A DNA stretch of 64,000 nt, taken from Tritrichomonas musculus (lineage: Eukaryota; Parabasalia; Tritrichomonadida; Tritrichomonadidae). Made by a program: the position numbers and the translations under genes. Shown here piece by piece: positions 1 through 10,096 of this stretch; positions within the stretch are counted from its first letter, which is position 1, and the number at the start of each line of letters is the position of its first letter. The notes below the pieces were generated by a model. It was not told where the DNA came from, searched no databases, and saw nothing but the letters and a program-made list of their open reading frames with translations. The DNA is taken from the NCBI GenBank assembly GCA_039105265.1, contig JAPFFF010000007.1:620001-684000 (forward strand), read 5' to 3'.

Positions 1-1284
1 ACATTAAAGGAAATTATGAATGTTTTCAGTAACTCTACGACAATAAAATCTCTTCCAGATTCTATAATTGATCAATTTTTCAATATGATTCAAGTCAACC
101 TAAATAGAGGACTTCCCTCCATTCCCAAAAAATACTTGGTTTATGATGATGAGCCATCTCTTGTTGATATCGCTTGGACTCATTTATCTCTTGTTTATCA
201 AACTTTATTAAAATATCAGAAAATAAATCCAAAAGATAAAAGGTTTGACCATAATTTTTTGAACTTAATGTTTTCATTGCTACATGCACCTGATATAAAT
301 GAAAGAGATTCAGTATTGAACTTTTTCACTTGTTATTTAGAAACATTTCCTGACCGTGAATCGAATGTGATGGAAATTCTTTCAAATTGTTTGATTGGAT
401 ATAGAGATAAAGTTTATGGACCATTTTGCGTAATTCCAAGTTTAAATATATTCCTTACTAGATTTAAACTTAAGACAGAAATATACCAACCTCATATTGA
501 TTATTTTTACAATTCAATTTTACCTTTACACATATCATCTCATGTGTTTTCATATTATGATCTAATAACACAAGCAATTAGTTTCTTTGTTTCACTGAAC
601 TCAGAATTATCTATTGTGATCTTCAATAAAGTAATGAAAACATATCCTGAAGCACGACCATCAAAGCAAATTCTATTTATTAATCTAATTATTTTTATAG
701 TTGAGCGAATACCTCCAGACAAATTTGAAACCATCGCAGTTCCTCTATTTTCATTCCTTGCTCGTACATCTCAGAGTTGTCATTACAAAGTAGTCAATTC
801 TTCATTTCAGATATGGGGTAATGTTACTATTCTCCCAATGATTCTTGATAATACTAAAATCATATATCCCATTGTATACCCATGGTTCAATAAAACAATG
901 AAAGAACACTGGAGCACAAAAACTCAAAATGCTGCATTAAATACTTTAAAAAGCATGCATGATACAGATCCTTTTATGTTTGATGAATTATCTCAAAATC
1001 AGAATAACTCCGGAAAAAATAAGTCACAGCAACCTCCTCCACCAGTTGACCAAGGAGCAGCTCAATTACATAAAAATTGGGCAATGGTTGCAAGGGCTGC
1101 AGCCAAAGTCGACAAAAACGTTAATCTGGCTAGAGTCCTAACAGAAATTCAAGTTAAATTTAATACAAATAATACCAACGATAAAAATTCTGGAAATAAG
1201 AAGAAGACTTCAAGTACTCCTAATTTAGGAAACCAGAATTCAGGACCACAGATTTTGAGTCCAAATGTGCGGAGAATGTTTTAA
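1..1284 (+). CDS. PP2A regulatory subunit B56 (B'), 5' partial
   Basis: B56 subunits bind the PP2A A/C core and choose phosphatase substrates. The reading frame is open from base 1: the five codons before the first ATG (base 16) read TLKEI and fit the B56 stretch that continues into that ATG, so the true start probably lies outside the window. Visible B56 hallmarks, numbered from the ATG, are DEPSLVDIAWTHLSLVYQ near residue 45, the LL..PD.NERD turn near 90, a PLH segment near 170, a PLFSFLAR segment near 242 and the HWSTKTQNAALNTLKSM stretch near 300. All are HEAT-like helices of the B56 solenoid. The tail after residue 325 is Asn, Pro and Lys rich and not conserved. It converges on the CAP-H2 gene. 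Family call is firm; the paralog type (alpha to epsilon) cannot be said. Confidence 0.88.
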   Translation, partial: TLKEIMNVFSNSTTIKSLPDSIIDQFFNMIQVNLNRGLPSIPKKYLVYDDEPSLVDIAWTHLSLVYQTLLKYQKINPKDKRFDHNFLNLMFSLLHAPDINERDSVLNFFTCYLETFPDRESNVMEILSNCLIGYRDKVYGPFCVIPSLNIFLTRFKLKTEIYQPHIDYFYNSILPLHISSHVFSYYDLITQAISFFVSLNSELSIVIFNKVMKTYPEARPSKQILFINLIIFIVERIPPDKFETIAVPLFSFLARTSQSCHYKVVNSSFQIWGNVTILPMILDNTKIIYPIVYPWFNKTMKEHWSTKTQNAALNTLKSMHDTDPFMFDELSQNQNNSGKNKSQQPPPPVDQGAAQLHKNWAMVARAAAKVDKNVNLARVLTEIQVKFNTNNTNDKNSGNKKKTSSTPNLGNQNSGPQILSPNVRRMF

Positions 1285-1590
1285 CAACAGAAATGTTATT
1301 TTATATGTATTTTACATTTTTATATTGTTTTTGATAAGAAACCAAAACTCTAAAAATAAAAATGTAAAATGATATTAATAAATGCAGGAAAATGTTTATA
1401 TATATCTAAGTTTTTGGCTCAAAAAATTTAAGGAACAAAGATTTCATTTTTATTTTAAATATTCAAATGAATTCTTCTATAAACGTTTTGGGTATGCTAA
1501 TACATGTAAATGAGATAAAATGATTGCTTCAAAAAACTTGCTCATATTCACTTGTTTTATACTTCTTCAATGTAAAATACAAATAAATGT
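1285..1590. other. Convergent intergenic spacer
   Basis: AT-rich 3' spacer between the B56 gene (plus) and the CAP-H2 gene (minus). A short antisense frame reads across it into the CAP-H2 3' end, but it has no protein-like features. I see nothing else here. Confidence 0.5.
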
Positions 1591-3324
1591 TTACTTAACA
1601 GCTAATTTGATTAAAAAATCATTTGTAATAGTTGGCGGGGTTTCAGAAGGAAGAATAACTTCTCCTGCATTTCCCAACATTAGTATTGCTAAGAATATTC
1701 GAGATATTTCAAAATCATATACATTACTTGTTAAATCACGAAAGTAAATAGATCCATTATGTGACATAAGCGTATCCTTTACCCACTCTTGAACATCAGG
1801 TACAAAGAAAGGTTTGTGCTTAACTTCTTCTTCAAGAATTGGTGTAACTTTTTTTTCCCAATTTTCTAAAACTTCGGCTGTATGCGTTTGATGAACTTGC
1901 ATTTTTCCCATTTGGATTAAACGATTTATAATCTCTTGACATTTAGCTCTGTAATCAGTTGTTTCAACATTATTTAAATTATTAATTTCATCATCATCAT
2001 TATTATCAATTATTATTTCATTATTGATTGGATTCCCATCATATTCACCATATCCATTGAAATCATTTTTTTGAGAATTTGGATCATAAAAATCAGTTGA
2101 CAAGTCTATAGGTGGGAGAGGTGGTTCAATAAAGGTATCTATATCTTTTAAAACATGGTCAAGACCACTTTCTTCTGGAATTAAAATTTCGAGTGCTTCT
2201 TTGTCTTCTTCTTTTGTTCTCTTTTCGCGATATCTCTTTCCCTTTTCGAAAATTTCGATAAAAATTCCATCATGAAATGGCTTTTTAGTAACTTTCTTGG
2301 CCTTACGCTTGTCATCTAAAAATGTTGTTGGAATTCGTATTTTCTTCATCTTTTTAAAAGGTCTCGACGTAAATTGAAGTTCAGTAGAATTTGGATCAAG
2401 CATTGTAAAAGCTTTTGGATCAGACTCTTGCACTTCTTCTTCTTCTTCATATTTACCTTTATCGTCAGGCAGTTCTGGAGGAACAGGAATTTCTTCTAAT
2501 AAATTATTATTAATTTGATCATCATTTGCATTTTTATTATCTTCTAATTCTTTAATAACATCATTATTTTCTGCATTTTCATTATTTTCAGGGATATTAA
2601 TCATATCTGGCTTTTCTAAATTTTCACTATCTAAAAGATTATCAATTCTTTGCGGGGATTGAAAAGATGCACTATTATTAAGATTATAATCATCATTTAA
2701 AATCGAAGGTATTGTTTGATCGCTTTCATCGCTTTTATATGCGTTTTCAGTTTCGTTAAATTTTATTGATTTGTCAAGAAGAATTACACAATAATCCTGT
2801 GAAGGAACTTCGTTTATTCGATAAGAGTTTCCACTTGATTTTGATGAATCTAATGAACTAAGAAGACAAAATGGTATTTTTGGCATTGTTGTTATTTCAA
2901 ATTGAGATTGATCAGCGTCATTTTTCATCGTTGGGTCGCATTCTACTAGATCATCAATATCTACAAGTTTATCATCGACTACAAATTCAATAACTTTTTT
3001 CTTTCTTTTTTTTTGTTCTGTATTATTTTCGTTATTTTCAGAGTTTGAAGCAGAAGAATTGATAACAAGATCGTATAGATTTTTAACTTTTTTTGCTAGT
3101 ACGTTTGTTGATCCTTGAAGAAAAAGACCAGCTTGAGAAAAATTTAACATTTTTGGATCAAAATCCTTACTGAGATCGACATTACTGAGATCATTTAGAT
3201 AAGAATCTAAATATTCTTTCAATGGAATATCCCAAACAGCGGCTATCTCTCGAATTGGACGTAATAAATCTTCTAAATGTTCGATATCAAACGATTGCGA
3301 TGAAGGCGGCGTTTCAAAAGACAT
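1591..3324 (-). CDS. Condensin II kleisin subunit CAP-H2
   Basis: CAP-H2 is the kleisin that bridges the SMC2/SMC4 heads in condensin II, acting on mitotic chromosomes. Residues about 15-95 match the CAP-H2 N-terminal domain: LEDLLRPIREIAAVWDIP, a LDSYLNDL helix, then FSQAGLFLQGSTNVLAKKVKNLYDLV, close to the animal and plant sequence in the same order. The middle (about 100-460) is acidic and low complexity with DDKLVDIDD-like patches. The C-terminus (about 470-577) has EIINRLIQMGK, VLENWEKKV and a winged-helix-like end (SRIFLAILMLGNAGEV), where kleisins contact the SMC head. Length 577 is near the human 605. The ATG at 3324 is chosen because the conserved domain starts about ten residues later and an initiator-like motif lies just upstream. 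Confidence 0.85.
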   Translation of the reverse strand: MSFETPPSSQSFDIEHLEDLLRPIREIAAVWDIPLKEYLDSYLNDLSNVDLSKDFDPKMLNFSQAGLFLQGSTNVLAKKVKNLYDLVINSSASNSENNENNTEQKKRKKKVIEFVVDDKLVDIDDLVECDPTMKNDADQSQFEITTMPKIPFCLLSSLDSSKSSGNSYRINEVPSQDYCVILLDKSIKFNETENAYKSDESDQTIPSILNDDYNLNNSASFQSPQRIDNLLDSENLEKPDMINIPENNENAENNDVIKELEDNKNANDDQINNNLLEEIPVPPELPDDKGKYEEEEEVQESDPKAFTMLDPNSTELQFTSRPFKKMKKIRIPTTFLDDKRKAKKVTKKPFHDGIFIEIFEKGKRYREKRTKEEDKEALEILIPEESGLDHVLKDIDTFIEPPLPPIDLSTDFYDPNSQKNDFNGYGEYDGNPINNEIIIDNNDDDEINNLNNVETTDYRAKCQEIINRLIQMGKMQVHQTHTAEVLENWEKKVTPILEEEVKHKPFFVPDVQEWVKDTLMSHNGSIYFRDLTSNVYDFEISRIFLAILMLGNAGEVILPSETPPTITNDFLIKLAVK

Positions 3325-3882
3325 TGATGGGAAAAGTGAATTTTAATGCTTAAAATTATTAAACGGTCACATTTCTCAGATTATATTCATCAATATTATA
3401 GAGGAAAACACCAATAATTTTCATCAAAAATGCTTGGATATCAGTGATTATCATACAAAAAAATTATGTTTTTGATAATAATTGATTTGAATATTAAATA
3501 TTAAATGCTGATTAATCTCCTGAATATTAAAAATTCAAATGTAAAAAAATGATTACTTTCATTAAAATGCGTGCATGTTACATTAGACTTGTGCAATCAA
3601 CATAATTACTACGTTTTTTTCAAAAAAAATAAACAATTATACTAATTGAGCATTAATGATTTTTTTTTCAAAATATCTTCATATTAAAATAATAAAAACA
3701 ATTTTATTTTTATTTTTTACTTCCAACAAAATATATTAAATAAAAATATATTAGATTTTAATTTTAAAAATAAGGTATATACAGTATTTTTTTATTTTAT
3801 TCCAGGTAACGTATCAAATTCAATTTGTATTACAAACTTGATCGTAAAGGTATAAATTTATACCTAAAAATGCAGTTGGAAC
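3325..3882. other. Divergent intergenic region (CAP-H2 / pseudo-cyclase)
   Basis: 558 bases of AT-rich DNA between divergent genes. Apart from the CAP-H2 initiator candidate and the upstream ORF before the cyclase-like gene, I see only homopolymer A/T runs. Confidence 0.5.
3332..3339 (-). promoter_or_regulatory. Trichomonad-type initiator (Inr) candidate for CAP-H2
   Basis: On the minus strand the sequence TCACTTTT lies 8-15 bases before the CAP-H2 ATG. It fits the trichomonad Inr consensus TCA(+1)-Py-(T/A). The distance matches the very short 5' UTRs of trichomonads. In such AT-rich DNA the motif also arises by chance. Confidence 0.4.
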
Positions 3883-3899
3883 ATGGAGGGAAATCTTGA
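3870..3899 (+). promoter_or_regulatory. Short upstream ORF overlapping the start of the pseudo-cyclase
   Basis: An ATG at 3870 opens a nine-codon frame ending at TGA 3897-3899, out of frame with and overlapping the main ATG at 3883. If the mRNA starts upstream of 3870, it would compete for initiation. If the leader is shorter than 13 bases, as trichomonad leaders can be, it has no effect. Confidence 0.3.
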
Positions 3900-6800
3900 T
3901 ATGATTCCTGATATTGCAGTACAAGAGGACCATGAGAATAAACAACGCAGACGGCTTTCATCGACATTTAGTTTATACCAATCTGAGCGAGAAACTTTTT
4001 TTTCGAGTGCTTGTACTCTTTTTCGTGAAATTGTGAAAGTACAGATTAATTCTTTATTATTTTTCTTTTTCCAAAATATAATTGTTTTATTTCAACTTAT
4101 TTCCTCATGGTTTTATGGCTTTTTCCCTTTAGTTTGGGATAAATCTCATTTCGCAGGTAAACTAATTATCGGAATAAATTGTATTTTACAATTTTCAAAC
4201 AACAACGATTCAGAAAGCTTAAATTTACCTGGCGTTATCATTCCTTTCGTAATTAATTTGTTGATTGACATTTTCTTTTTTTCATTACTTTTACTTCTTA
4301 AAAAAAGAGGTCTTATTTCGCATCAAACTGCGATTGCTGCTTCTTTAACATTCCAGTTTTTACTATTGATCATATACCTTCCAACATTTTCAGGCTTTGC
4401 TTCCACATGCAAATTTGTTGCAGAAAAAGATCCGGTAGCGATAACATTTTTTATTTTATACATTTTTGTAATTGGCTTAATGGTTGTACTATTTCGGCTT
4501 TTGTCTAGTGTAATTTATTATCCATCTAATCCAAGCATATCATTAATCGCCACTTATAATGGCAAGCATTTTGCCAATATATTTTTTTTTGAAGGCATTA
4601 AAATCATCCTGGTCAAATTTACTGAATTATATGATAAATGGTTTTTTATATTAGTGTTAATTGCTCATATTCTATTTGTTTCCTATCAAATTTATGATTT
4701 ATTAAGTTTTCCATTTGTCCGTTTTTGGTGTATGCCATTCTTTTTTGGTATTTATTCTTGTATAATAACAATTGATATTTTAACAACTGCTTCATTATTT
4801 GGCCCAGAGATTACCTTAATAAGATTTATAATACCTATAGCTGTGTTTATTTGCAGCTGGGTTATTTCATATTTCATTTTCCGAAAACGTTATAATTCAA
4901 TTGCAGAATTATTAAATCCAAAATTAATAACTGATCTTGAAAAAATTCGCTATTATGAAGAATTGCCAATTAAAAGTATTAGACAAGCTACGACATATAT
5001 TCGAGTTGGATTTTCCAAATTAATTCCATCCGCTATTGATGGTTGGTTAGAGATCATTCTAGCACGACAATATCATAACTTTGACTTATGGCTTCTTGCT
5101 GGTAATTTAATTTCATTTTTCCCATGCAATAAACAACATCTTGAAGAATGTATTGATAAGTTATCAGTAATGCATACATCGTCAACTGCCAATAAAGTTT
5201 TATTTGCAAGATTAATTCAAATTTTACATTCACGTGAACGTTTATCATCTACTGAAAATGATGATAAAAGAGAAGAAATGAGAGCCATTACACAAAATGC
5301 GATAAATTCAATTAAAACATTTTGGAAAGATGTTTCAGAGAAAAACGATCGTATTCCAACATCCCGAATTTATTCAATAGCAGGCATTATAGACTATGCC
5401 AAATGGAACTGGAATGAAGTATTATCAATGTATCCTAATGATCCATATTTAGTTGATATTTATTCATGTTTTTTAGTTGAATGCCTTGGTAAATTCAAGA
5501 CAGGATTAAAATGGAAACTTAAATCAATTTATCTTGAAAGTGGATATCATGATGAAATTGATCCACTTTTTAAATCCTTCATAATTTCAATGCCACGTGC
5601 TTGGAATGATCATTTAGTTGATTATTTTGGAAATTTACAGAAAGAATCAACAACAAGAAATACATCATTTGAAATAATGTCTGCTCAAGGCCAATTAGAA
5701 AAAGATATAGATTCAGGGCATTTTGATCGTGAAGCTGAGAAAGTTTATCGCTGGCCTCAATTACGCTTTTGTTTAACAAAAGCAGTTTCTCATTATTTAC
5801 CACGAGGCCTATTTTTATGTCGATTCTTGAAGTATTTTGCGTTTTTATGTTGGTTTGTTCTTTTAATTTATATGACAATTTTTTATACACAGTCATTTAA
5901 TGACATTATTATTCCTTATGAACATATGGAAAATTTTATTACTATTCGAATTGGATTAGATGAATTGAGAAACATAATTTTCTTTAATTTTGCAAATAAA
6001 AAAGGACTTGTTTTCGATGATGATTTATATCATTCCTTCCTTCCTGAAGAAGCTTTTCATGAAGGCAATTATCGAACTTTTAATTATTTGAATTCATCAA
6101 ATTCTTTCAAAATTTGGAGTGAAACAATTATATCTTCTTTCATTCAGATTTATAAAATTAATCCTGATATTTCTAATAATGATCAAGTTTCACGTGTTTT
6201 TGACATGTTTTTGAATGAATCAATTCCAAGACTTAGGAAGAAAGAGAATTTAGAAAAATCAGTAATTAGAAATATTTCATCAAAAGATGCAATCATTTAT
6301 TTACTTTGGAATTACCATTTTTATTCATCAATTACAAATGATGAATACGATTCATTTTTAAGTAATTCCACCATTTATGAAACAACTTACTTACATCCTT
6401 ATTATACATCTTTTAGCGATCAGATTCTTGCTGATTTAGTTTCTCAAGCTTATGAAAACTCAGATAGTGTTAAATATTTAATAACTGTCTTTATATTCCT
6501 TAAGCTTTTCGTTCCACTTTTAATTCTAGTTCCAGTTATAATTATACCGTTAATCATCATTCATTTGAACACTTTAAAAGTTTTCAAGATATTAAAAACA
6601 GTTGATGCAGATAGTGCTAAAGTAGCTTCACAAAAACTCTCAAAACTCTCTAAATTCTCAATTGATTATTCCTCTGTTAATAAAACTCAATCAAAGAGGA
6701 ACACAATAATAATCTTAATAGTTCTTTATACATTTTTCATGATTGTTCCTTTTGTTTTATGCATTTTTGCTTTCTTAGTGATGCGAGATTACATAAATTA

Positions 6801-9009
6801 TTGCACCAATTTGATTGATTTGTGCCGTTTTGGAAGTCAAAGAGAATGTATTGCTTCTGAAATCTTTTCTTATGCATTAATGATATCAATATCTCTTAAC
6901 CTAGATGATGATGAATTTATGGAGTTCATTCAAAAAGGAGTTCACATGGATATACTTTATCAAGAAGCAATTGATATGCTGAATTCATACAGCTCAACCT
7001 TTTTCCATGGCTACGATGGAAAAGAAGGAATTTATTCGTCATCAAGTAAAATTCGTAATTTACACTTGATTGACAAATGTAATGCTGATTTATCACAAGC
7101 AGATTTACATCCATATTATAAATGCATTGGGCTTGAAAGATTAATATCATCATTTGAATTTTATTCATCATCATTTGCTTCATTTAATACATTTCAAAAA
7201 CCTGACATGAAAGGCGAGCTTTTTGTTAATCTTGTCCATTTATCATCAGGCGAACTTTATAGAAATTTGAATGAATCACGTAATTATATGTATGAGCTTA
7301 TTCAATATTCATTAAGTTATACGAGAAAAGTGACAATTTCTCTCTTGATTGTTTCAATTATTTCTATTGCTATCAACATTTTTGTAGATTTCTTCTTAGA
7401 ACATGAACTTCTTCAGAATCTGAATGCAATGTTGATACTTCTCTTACATCTTCCTTCACCTACAATTGCAGAGAATCCTTCTTTGTATAAAATTTTTATT
7501 AACAACAAGAAAAGTGATGATGACAAGAATTCAGCTGAAGATGAAGATAAAGATCAATTAGTTGACCCTAAGCAGATAATTTTTAATACAACCCAAACAC
7601 CTATAATGTGTATTGGTGATGAATTTATTATTGAGGCAGTTAATAAAGCTTTTCGTGTTGCTTTTGATTATTCAAGCGAACAACTTGTTGGTAAAAAATT
7701 AACGTCTTTTATTGAAAATCCACTTAAAGACAAAATTAGATCACAAGGTGGTGCTACTTATCGCAGTAACTTGGTTTCTCAAGATAACATCAACGAAATT
7801 GATGAAAATGCAGCCGAATTTAGATCAGAGTACAGAACAGAAATAAGATCGGATGGAAATGATAGTCTCGTTAAATACACAAACGAAGAAAAAGGAGCAA
7901 TTCGAATGTACGAAAAGATGAGAAACAACAATGGACCTCACGTTAATTCAAGAAGTAAATATCCTATTCAATGCATATGCGGTAATGATAGTATTATCAA
8001 TACAACAGTTACGGTTTATCCTGTTCATGATGCTGATAATAAATCAACAATTTCCAATTTCATTTTGAAAATCGAAAATAATAGACAATTTAAAGATGTT
8101 CAAAGGAAGTTGGAAGAAGCAAATTCGCAATACAATCATCTCTTACAACAACTCATACCTAGAGAACTTGATAATTATTTGAAGGATAAAAATTTGGATG
8201 TTGCATTCTCAGCAAAATGTGTGACTGTCGTTGCTGTGCTAGCACTTGACCCATTTGATGATTTAAATGAAGTGAATGATAAATTCTCTGACATAATGCA
8301 ATCAATTGAAAATACTGCTTCAAATCATCCACCATTTATGAAAATGAAGTGTCTTTTTCATATTTTAATGTTTATTGGAGGTTTATTTTCAAATAATAAT
8401 GAAAATGAAAATGGAGAAATAATTGAAGATAAAAAAGATGAAGAAAATGACAATCAAAAAGAAAACAATAATAATCTTCAAAACAACCAAAATGCTAATA
8501 ATAATAATAACAATAATCAGAATCAAAACCAGAGTGATGATGCTATTAATGCTAATACTCAGAATAAAAATGAAAATGCTAGTAATAATAATAATAACAA
8601 TTCAAATGCAAATGATAATCATAAAACTGAAAATGAAGAAAACGCATTGCATGCAAATGTATCAATCGAATTAGCAAAAGATGTTAGGAAGGTACTGAAC
8701 AAGATACTCCCAGCTCAAATTCCAGAAGATACAAGAAGTGACTCAATGAGCAGTTTTAGAATTGGGAAATCCAAATACGCAATTGCGATAGCAACAGGCG
8801 GCCCAGTTGTTTGTTGTTTAACTGGCGAGAAACATAAATCTTTTGAAATAGTTGGCGATGTTATTGACAACGTTTTTGACCTGCTCTCTTATGCTCCTCC
8901 AAAATCAATTATCATCAAAGAATCGACAAAGAAACTCTTAAACCAAGATAATATGAAAGATTTGGAAATTGGTCCAGATGTATCAAATGAAAGAACTTAT
9001 GTGTTATAA
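3883..9009 (+). CDS. Multi-pass membrane protein with PAS and degenerate class III cyclase domain
   Basis: This 1708-residue protein has the layout of the large trichomonad adenylate/guanylate cyclase-like family. Hydrophobic membrane segments are clustered at about residues 55-350, singly near 640-665, and at about 855-885, 945-975 and 1150-1180. A PAS-like domain follows at about 1230-1285 (NTTQTPIMCIGDEFIIEAVN). The cyclase domain begins near 1410 with a coiled-coil and LIPRELDNYL, is interrupted by an Asn-rich insert (about 1500-1590), and ends with FEIVGDVIDNVFDLL. Both metal-binding Asp positions look lost: the usual FAD-I motif reads VTVVAVLALDP, and the usual IGD motif reads CLFHILM. 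I infer a catalytically dead cyclase that may serve as a receptor or scaffold. A short upstream ORF overlaps the start. Confidence 0.75.
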   Translation: MEGNLDMIPDIAVQEDHENKQRRRLSSTFSLYQSERETFFSSACTLFREIVKVQINSLLFFFFQNIIVLFQLISSWFYGFFPLVWDKSHFAGKLIIGINCILQFSNNNDSESLNLPGVIIPFVINLLIDIFFFSLLLLLKKRGLISHQTAIAASLTFQFLLLIIYLPTFSGFASTCKFVAEKDPVAITFFILYIFVIGLMVVLFRLLSSVIYYPSNPSISLIATYNGKHFANIFFFEGIKIILVKFTELYDKWFFILVLIAHILFVSYQIYDLLSFPFVRFWCMPFFFGIYSCIITIDILTTASLFGPEITLIRFIIPIAVFICSWVISYFIFRKRYNSIAELLNPKLITDLEKIRYYEELPIKSIRQATTYIRVGFSKLIPSAIDGWLEIILARQYHNFDLWLLAGNLISFFPCNKQHLEECIDKLSVMHTSSTANKVLFARLIQILHSRERLSSTENDDKREEMRAITQNAINSIKTFWKDVSEKNDRIPTSRIYSIAGIIDYAKWNWNEVLSMYPNDPYLVDIYSCFLVECLGKFKTGLKWKLKSIYLESGYHDEIDPLFKSFIISMPRAWNDHLVDYFGNLQKESTTRNTSFEIMSAQGQLEKDIDSGHFDREAEKVYRWPQLRFCLTKAVSHYLPRGLFLCRFLKYFAFLCWFVLLIYMTIFYTQSFNDIIIPYEHMENFITIRIGLDELRNIIFFNFANKKGLVFDDDLYHSFLPEEAFHEGNYRTFNYLNSSNSFKIWSETIISSFIQIYKINPDISNNDQVSRVFDMFLNESIPRLRKKENLEKSVIRNISSKDAIIYLLWNYHFYSSITNDEYDSFLSNSTIYETTYLHPYYTSFSDQILADLVSQAYENSDSVKYLITVFIFLKLFVPLLILVPVIIIPLIIIHLNTLKVFKILKTVDADSAKVASQKLSKLSKFSIDYSSVNKTQSKRNTIIILIVLYTFFMIVPFVLCIFAFLVMRDYINYCTNLIDLCRFGSQRECIASEIFSYALMISISLNLDDDEFMEFIQKGVHMDILYQEAIDMLNSYSSTFFHGYDGKEGIYSSSSKIRNLHLIDKCNADLSQADLHPYYKCIGLERLISSFEFYSSSFASFNTFQKPDMKGELFVNLVHLSSGELYRNLNESRNYMYELIQYSLSYTRKVTISLLIVSIISIAINIFVDFFLEHELLQNLNAMLILLLHLPSPTIAENPSLYKIFINNKKSDDDKNSAEDEDKDQLVDPKQIIFNTTQTPIMCIGDEFIIEAVNKAFRVAFDYSSEQLVGKKLTSFIENPLKDKIRSQGGATYRSNLVSQDNINEIDENAAEFRSEYRTEIRSDGNDSLVKYTNEEKGAIRMYEKMRNNNGPHVNSRSKYPIQCICGNDSIINTTVTVYPVHDADNKSTISNFILKIENNRQFKDVQRKLEEANSQYNHLLQQLIPRELDNYLKDKNLDVAFSAKCVTVVAVLALDPFDDLNEVNDKFSDIMQSIENTASNHPPFMKMKCLFHILMFIGGLFSNNNENENGEIIEDKKDEENDNQKENNNNLQNNQNANNNNNNNQNQNQSDDAINANTQNKNENASNNNNNNSNANDNHKTENEENALHANVSIELAKDVRKVLNKILPAQIPEDTRSDSMSSFRIGKSKYAIAIATGGPVVCCLTGEKHKSFEIVGDVIDNVFDLLSYAPPKSIIIKESTKKLLNQDNMKDLEIGPDVSNERTYVL

Positions 9010-9349
9010 ATATTTTTTCTGCGATGTCATTTTTTTTTATTTTATTTTATTTTATTTTATTTTTTTTTTTTTTTGTAAATTGACCAGAGTAGGCCAATTA
9101 AAATGATTTATAATAATATTAATTTATTGGGATAAAAGAAAAGATTTAAATCTTATTTACAGCTATTCCTTACGCAATAAATGATGCAAACAATCTTTAC
9201 AAATTTTGGTTATTAAAATTCAAAAATAAATTTATTTAAATTTATGCTTTTACTGATATTAACTTCGATTTACTTTACTTGTTGAAATGTTTGCATTATT
9301 TAAATATTATTAATTGCTTTACTTATTGCTTTGAGATAAAAACATCGCT
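9010..9349. other. Convergent spacer with ATTTT microsatellite
   Basis: 3' spacer between converging genes. At about 9033-9074 it holds several TTTTA pentanucleotide units followed by a T run. No gene-like content is visible. Confidence 0.5.
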
Positions 9350-9907
9350 TTATTCATCATTGTTCATAATATTCATGTTTTGAGATCTAAAGTTTTGCCT
9401 CACATCTTCTTCATTCATATTCTTTTCTTTCAATCTTTCTTGTAAAACTTCACGATATGACTTCATAAGTTCCCAGATATTTTCAATCACAGCAATTGAT
9501 TTTCCATTTGTTTGATAGAAATCTTGGGTTTCATTGTTGTTGGTTAGATTTTCGAGTTGATTTTGGAGGCTCATAACCCTTTTTTGCTCGGATTTCAACT
9601 CTTTTTCCAAACTCATGAGTCTATTTACGTAGCTTTCTTTTTCTTTTTGATATTGATCTCGTAATTTCATATAGTTATCTTTCAACAAAGTAAGTTCATT
9701 GTTGTTTTGCTTGATAATTTCTTGATCAGATTTAACATAAACATTACTTTTACGTGGAGTTTTAACTGCTAATGATGAAGAATTTGAAGAAGAATTTTTA
9801 GATGTTGGCGTCATTTGCATTGAACTATTTGGCGTGGAAGGTTTATTTGATTTTGTAAATTGATACCTTCCTAACCCGCTACTTACTCTAAACATGTTGG
9901 TAGACAT
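9350..9907 (-). CDS. Small coiled-coil protein, function unknown
   Basis: A 185-residue protein I do not recognise. Residues 1-60 are Ser/Thr/Asn rich and probably disordered (SSSNSSS, TPTSKNSS). Residues about 63-125 form a clear coiled coil (KEKESYVNRLMSLEKELKSE). A second amphipathic helix at about 145-165 (WELMKSYREVLQERLKEK) precedes an Asn-rich end. There is no signal peptide or membrane segment. It lies tail-to-tail with the pseudo-cyclase, and its 5' end faces the C2-domain gene on the same strand, 189 bases away. The clean frame, biased low-complexity head and ordered helix support a real gene. Confidence 0.6.
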   Translation of the reverse strand: MSTNMFRVSSGLGRYQFTKSNKPSTPNSSMQMTPTSKNSSSNSSSLAVKTPRKSNVYVKSDQEIIKQNNNELTLLKDNYMKLRDQYQKEKESYVNRLMSLEKELKSEQKRVMSLQNQLENLTNNNETQDFYQTNGKSIAVIENIWELMKSYREVLQERLKEKNMNEEDVRQNFRSQNMNIMNNDE

Positions 9908-10096
9908 AATATAAAAAAAATGTTTATAATAATAAACAATAAAAACTCAAACGCATAATGAAAAGGCAAATACAAAAGAGACAACAACCATTTAGTAATA
10001 GAAAAATTTATAATGAGAAAGAAAAATTTTTGTTTTATCATTGATTTTTATTTTTGAATTAATTTAACTAGAAAGAATTGAACATTTAGAGTTGTT

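Noticed and set aside
8423-8674. Met/Ile/Lys-rich 83-codon frame inside the pseudo-cyclase
   Set aside because: Shadow of the Asn/Asp/Glu-rich insert in another frame.
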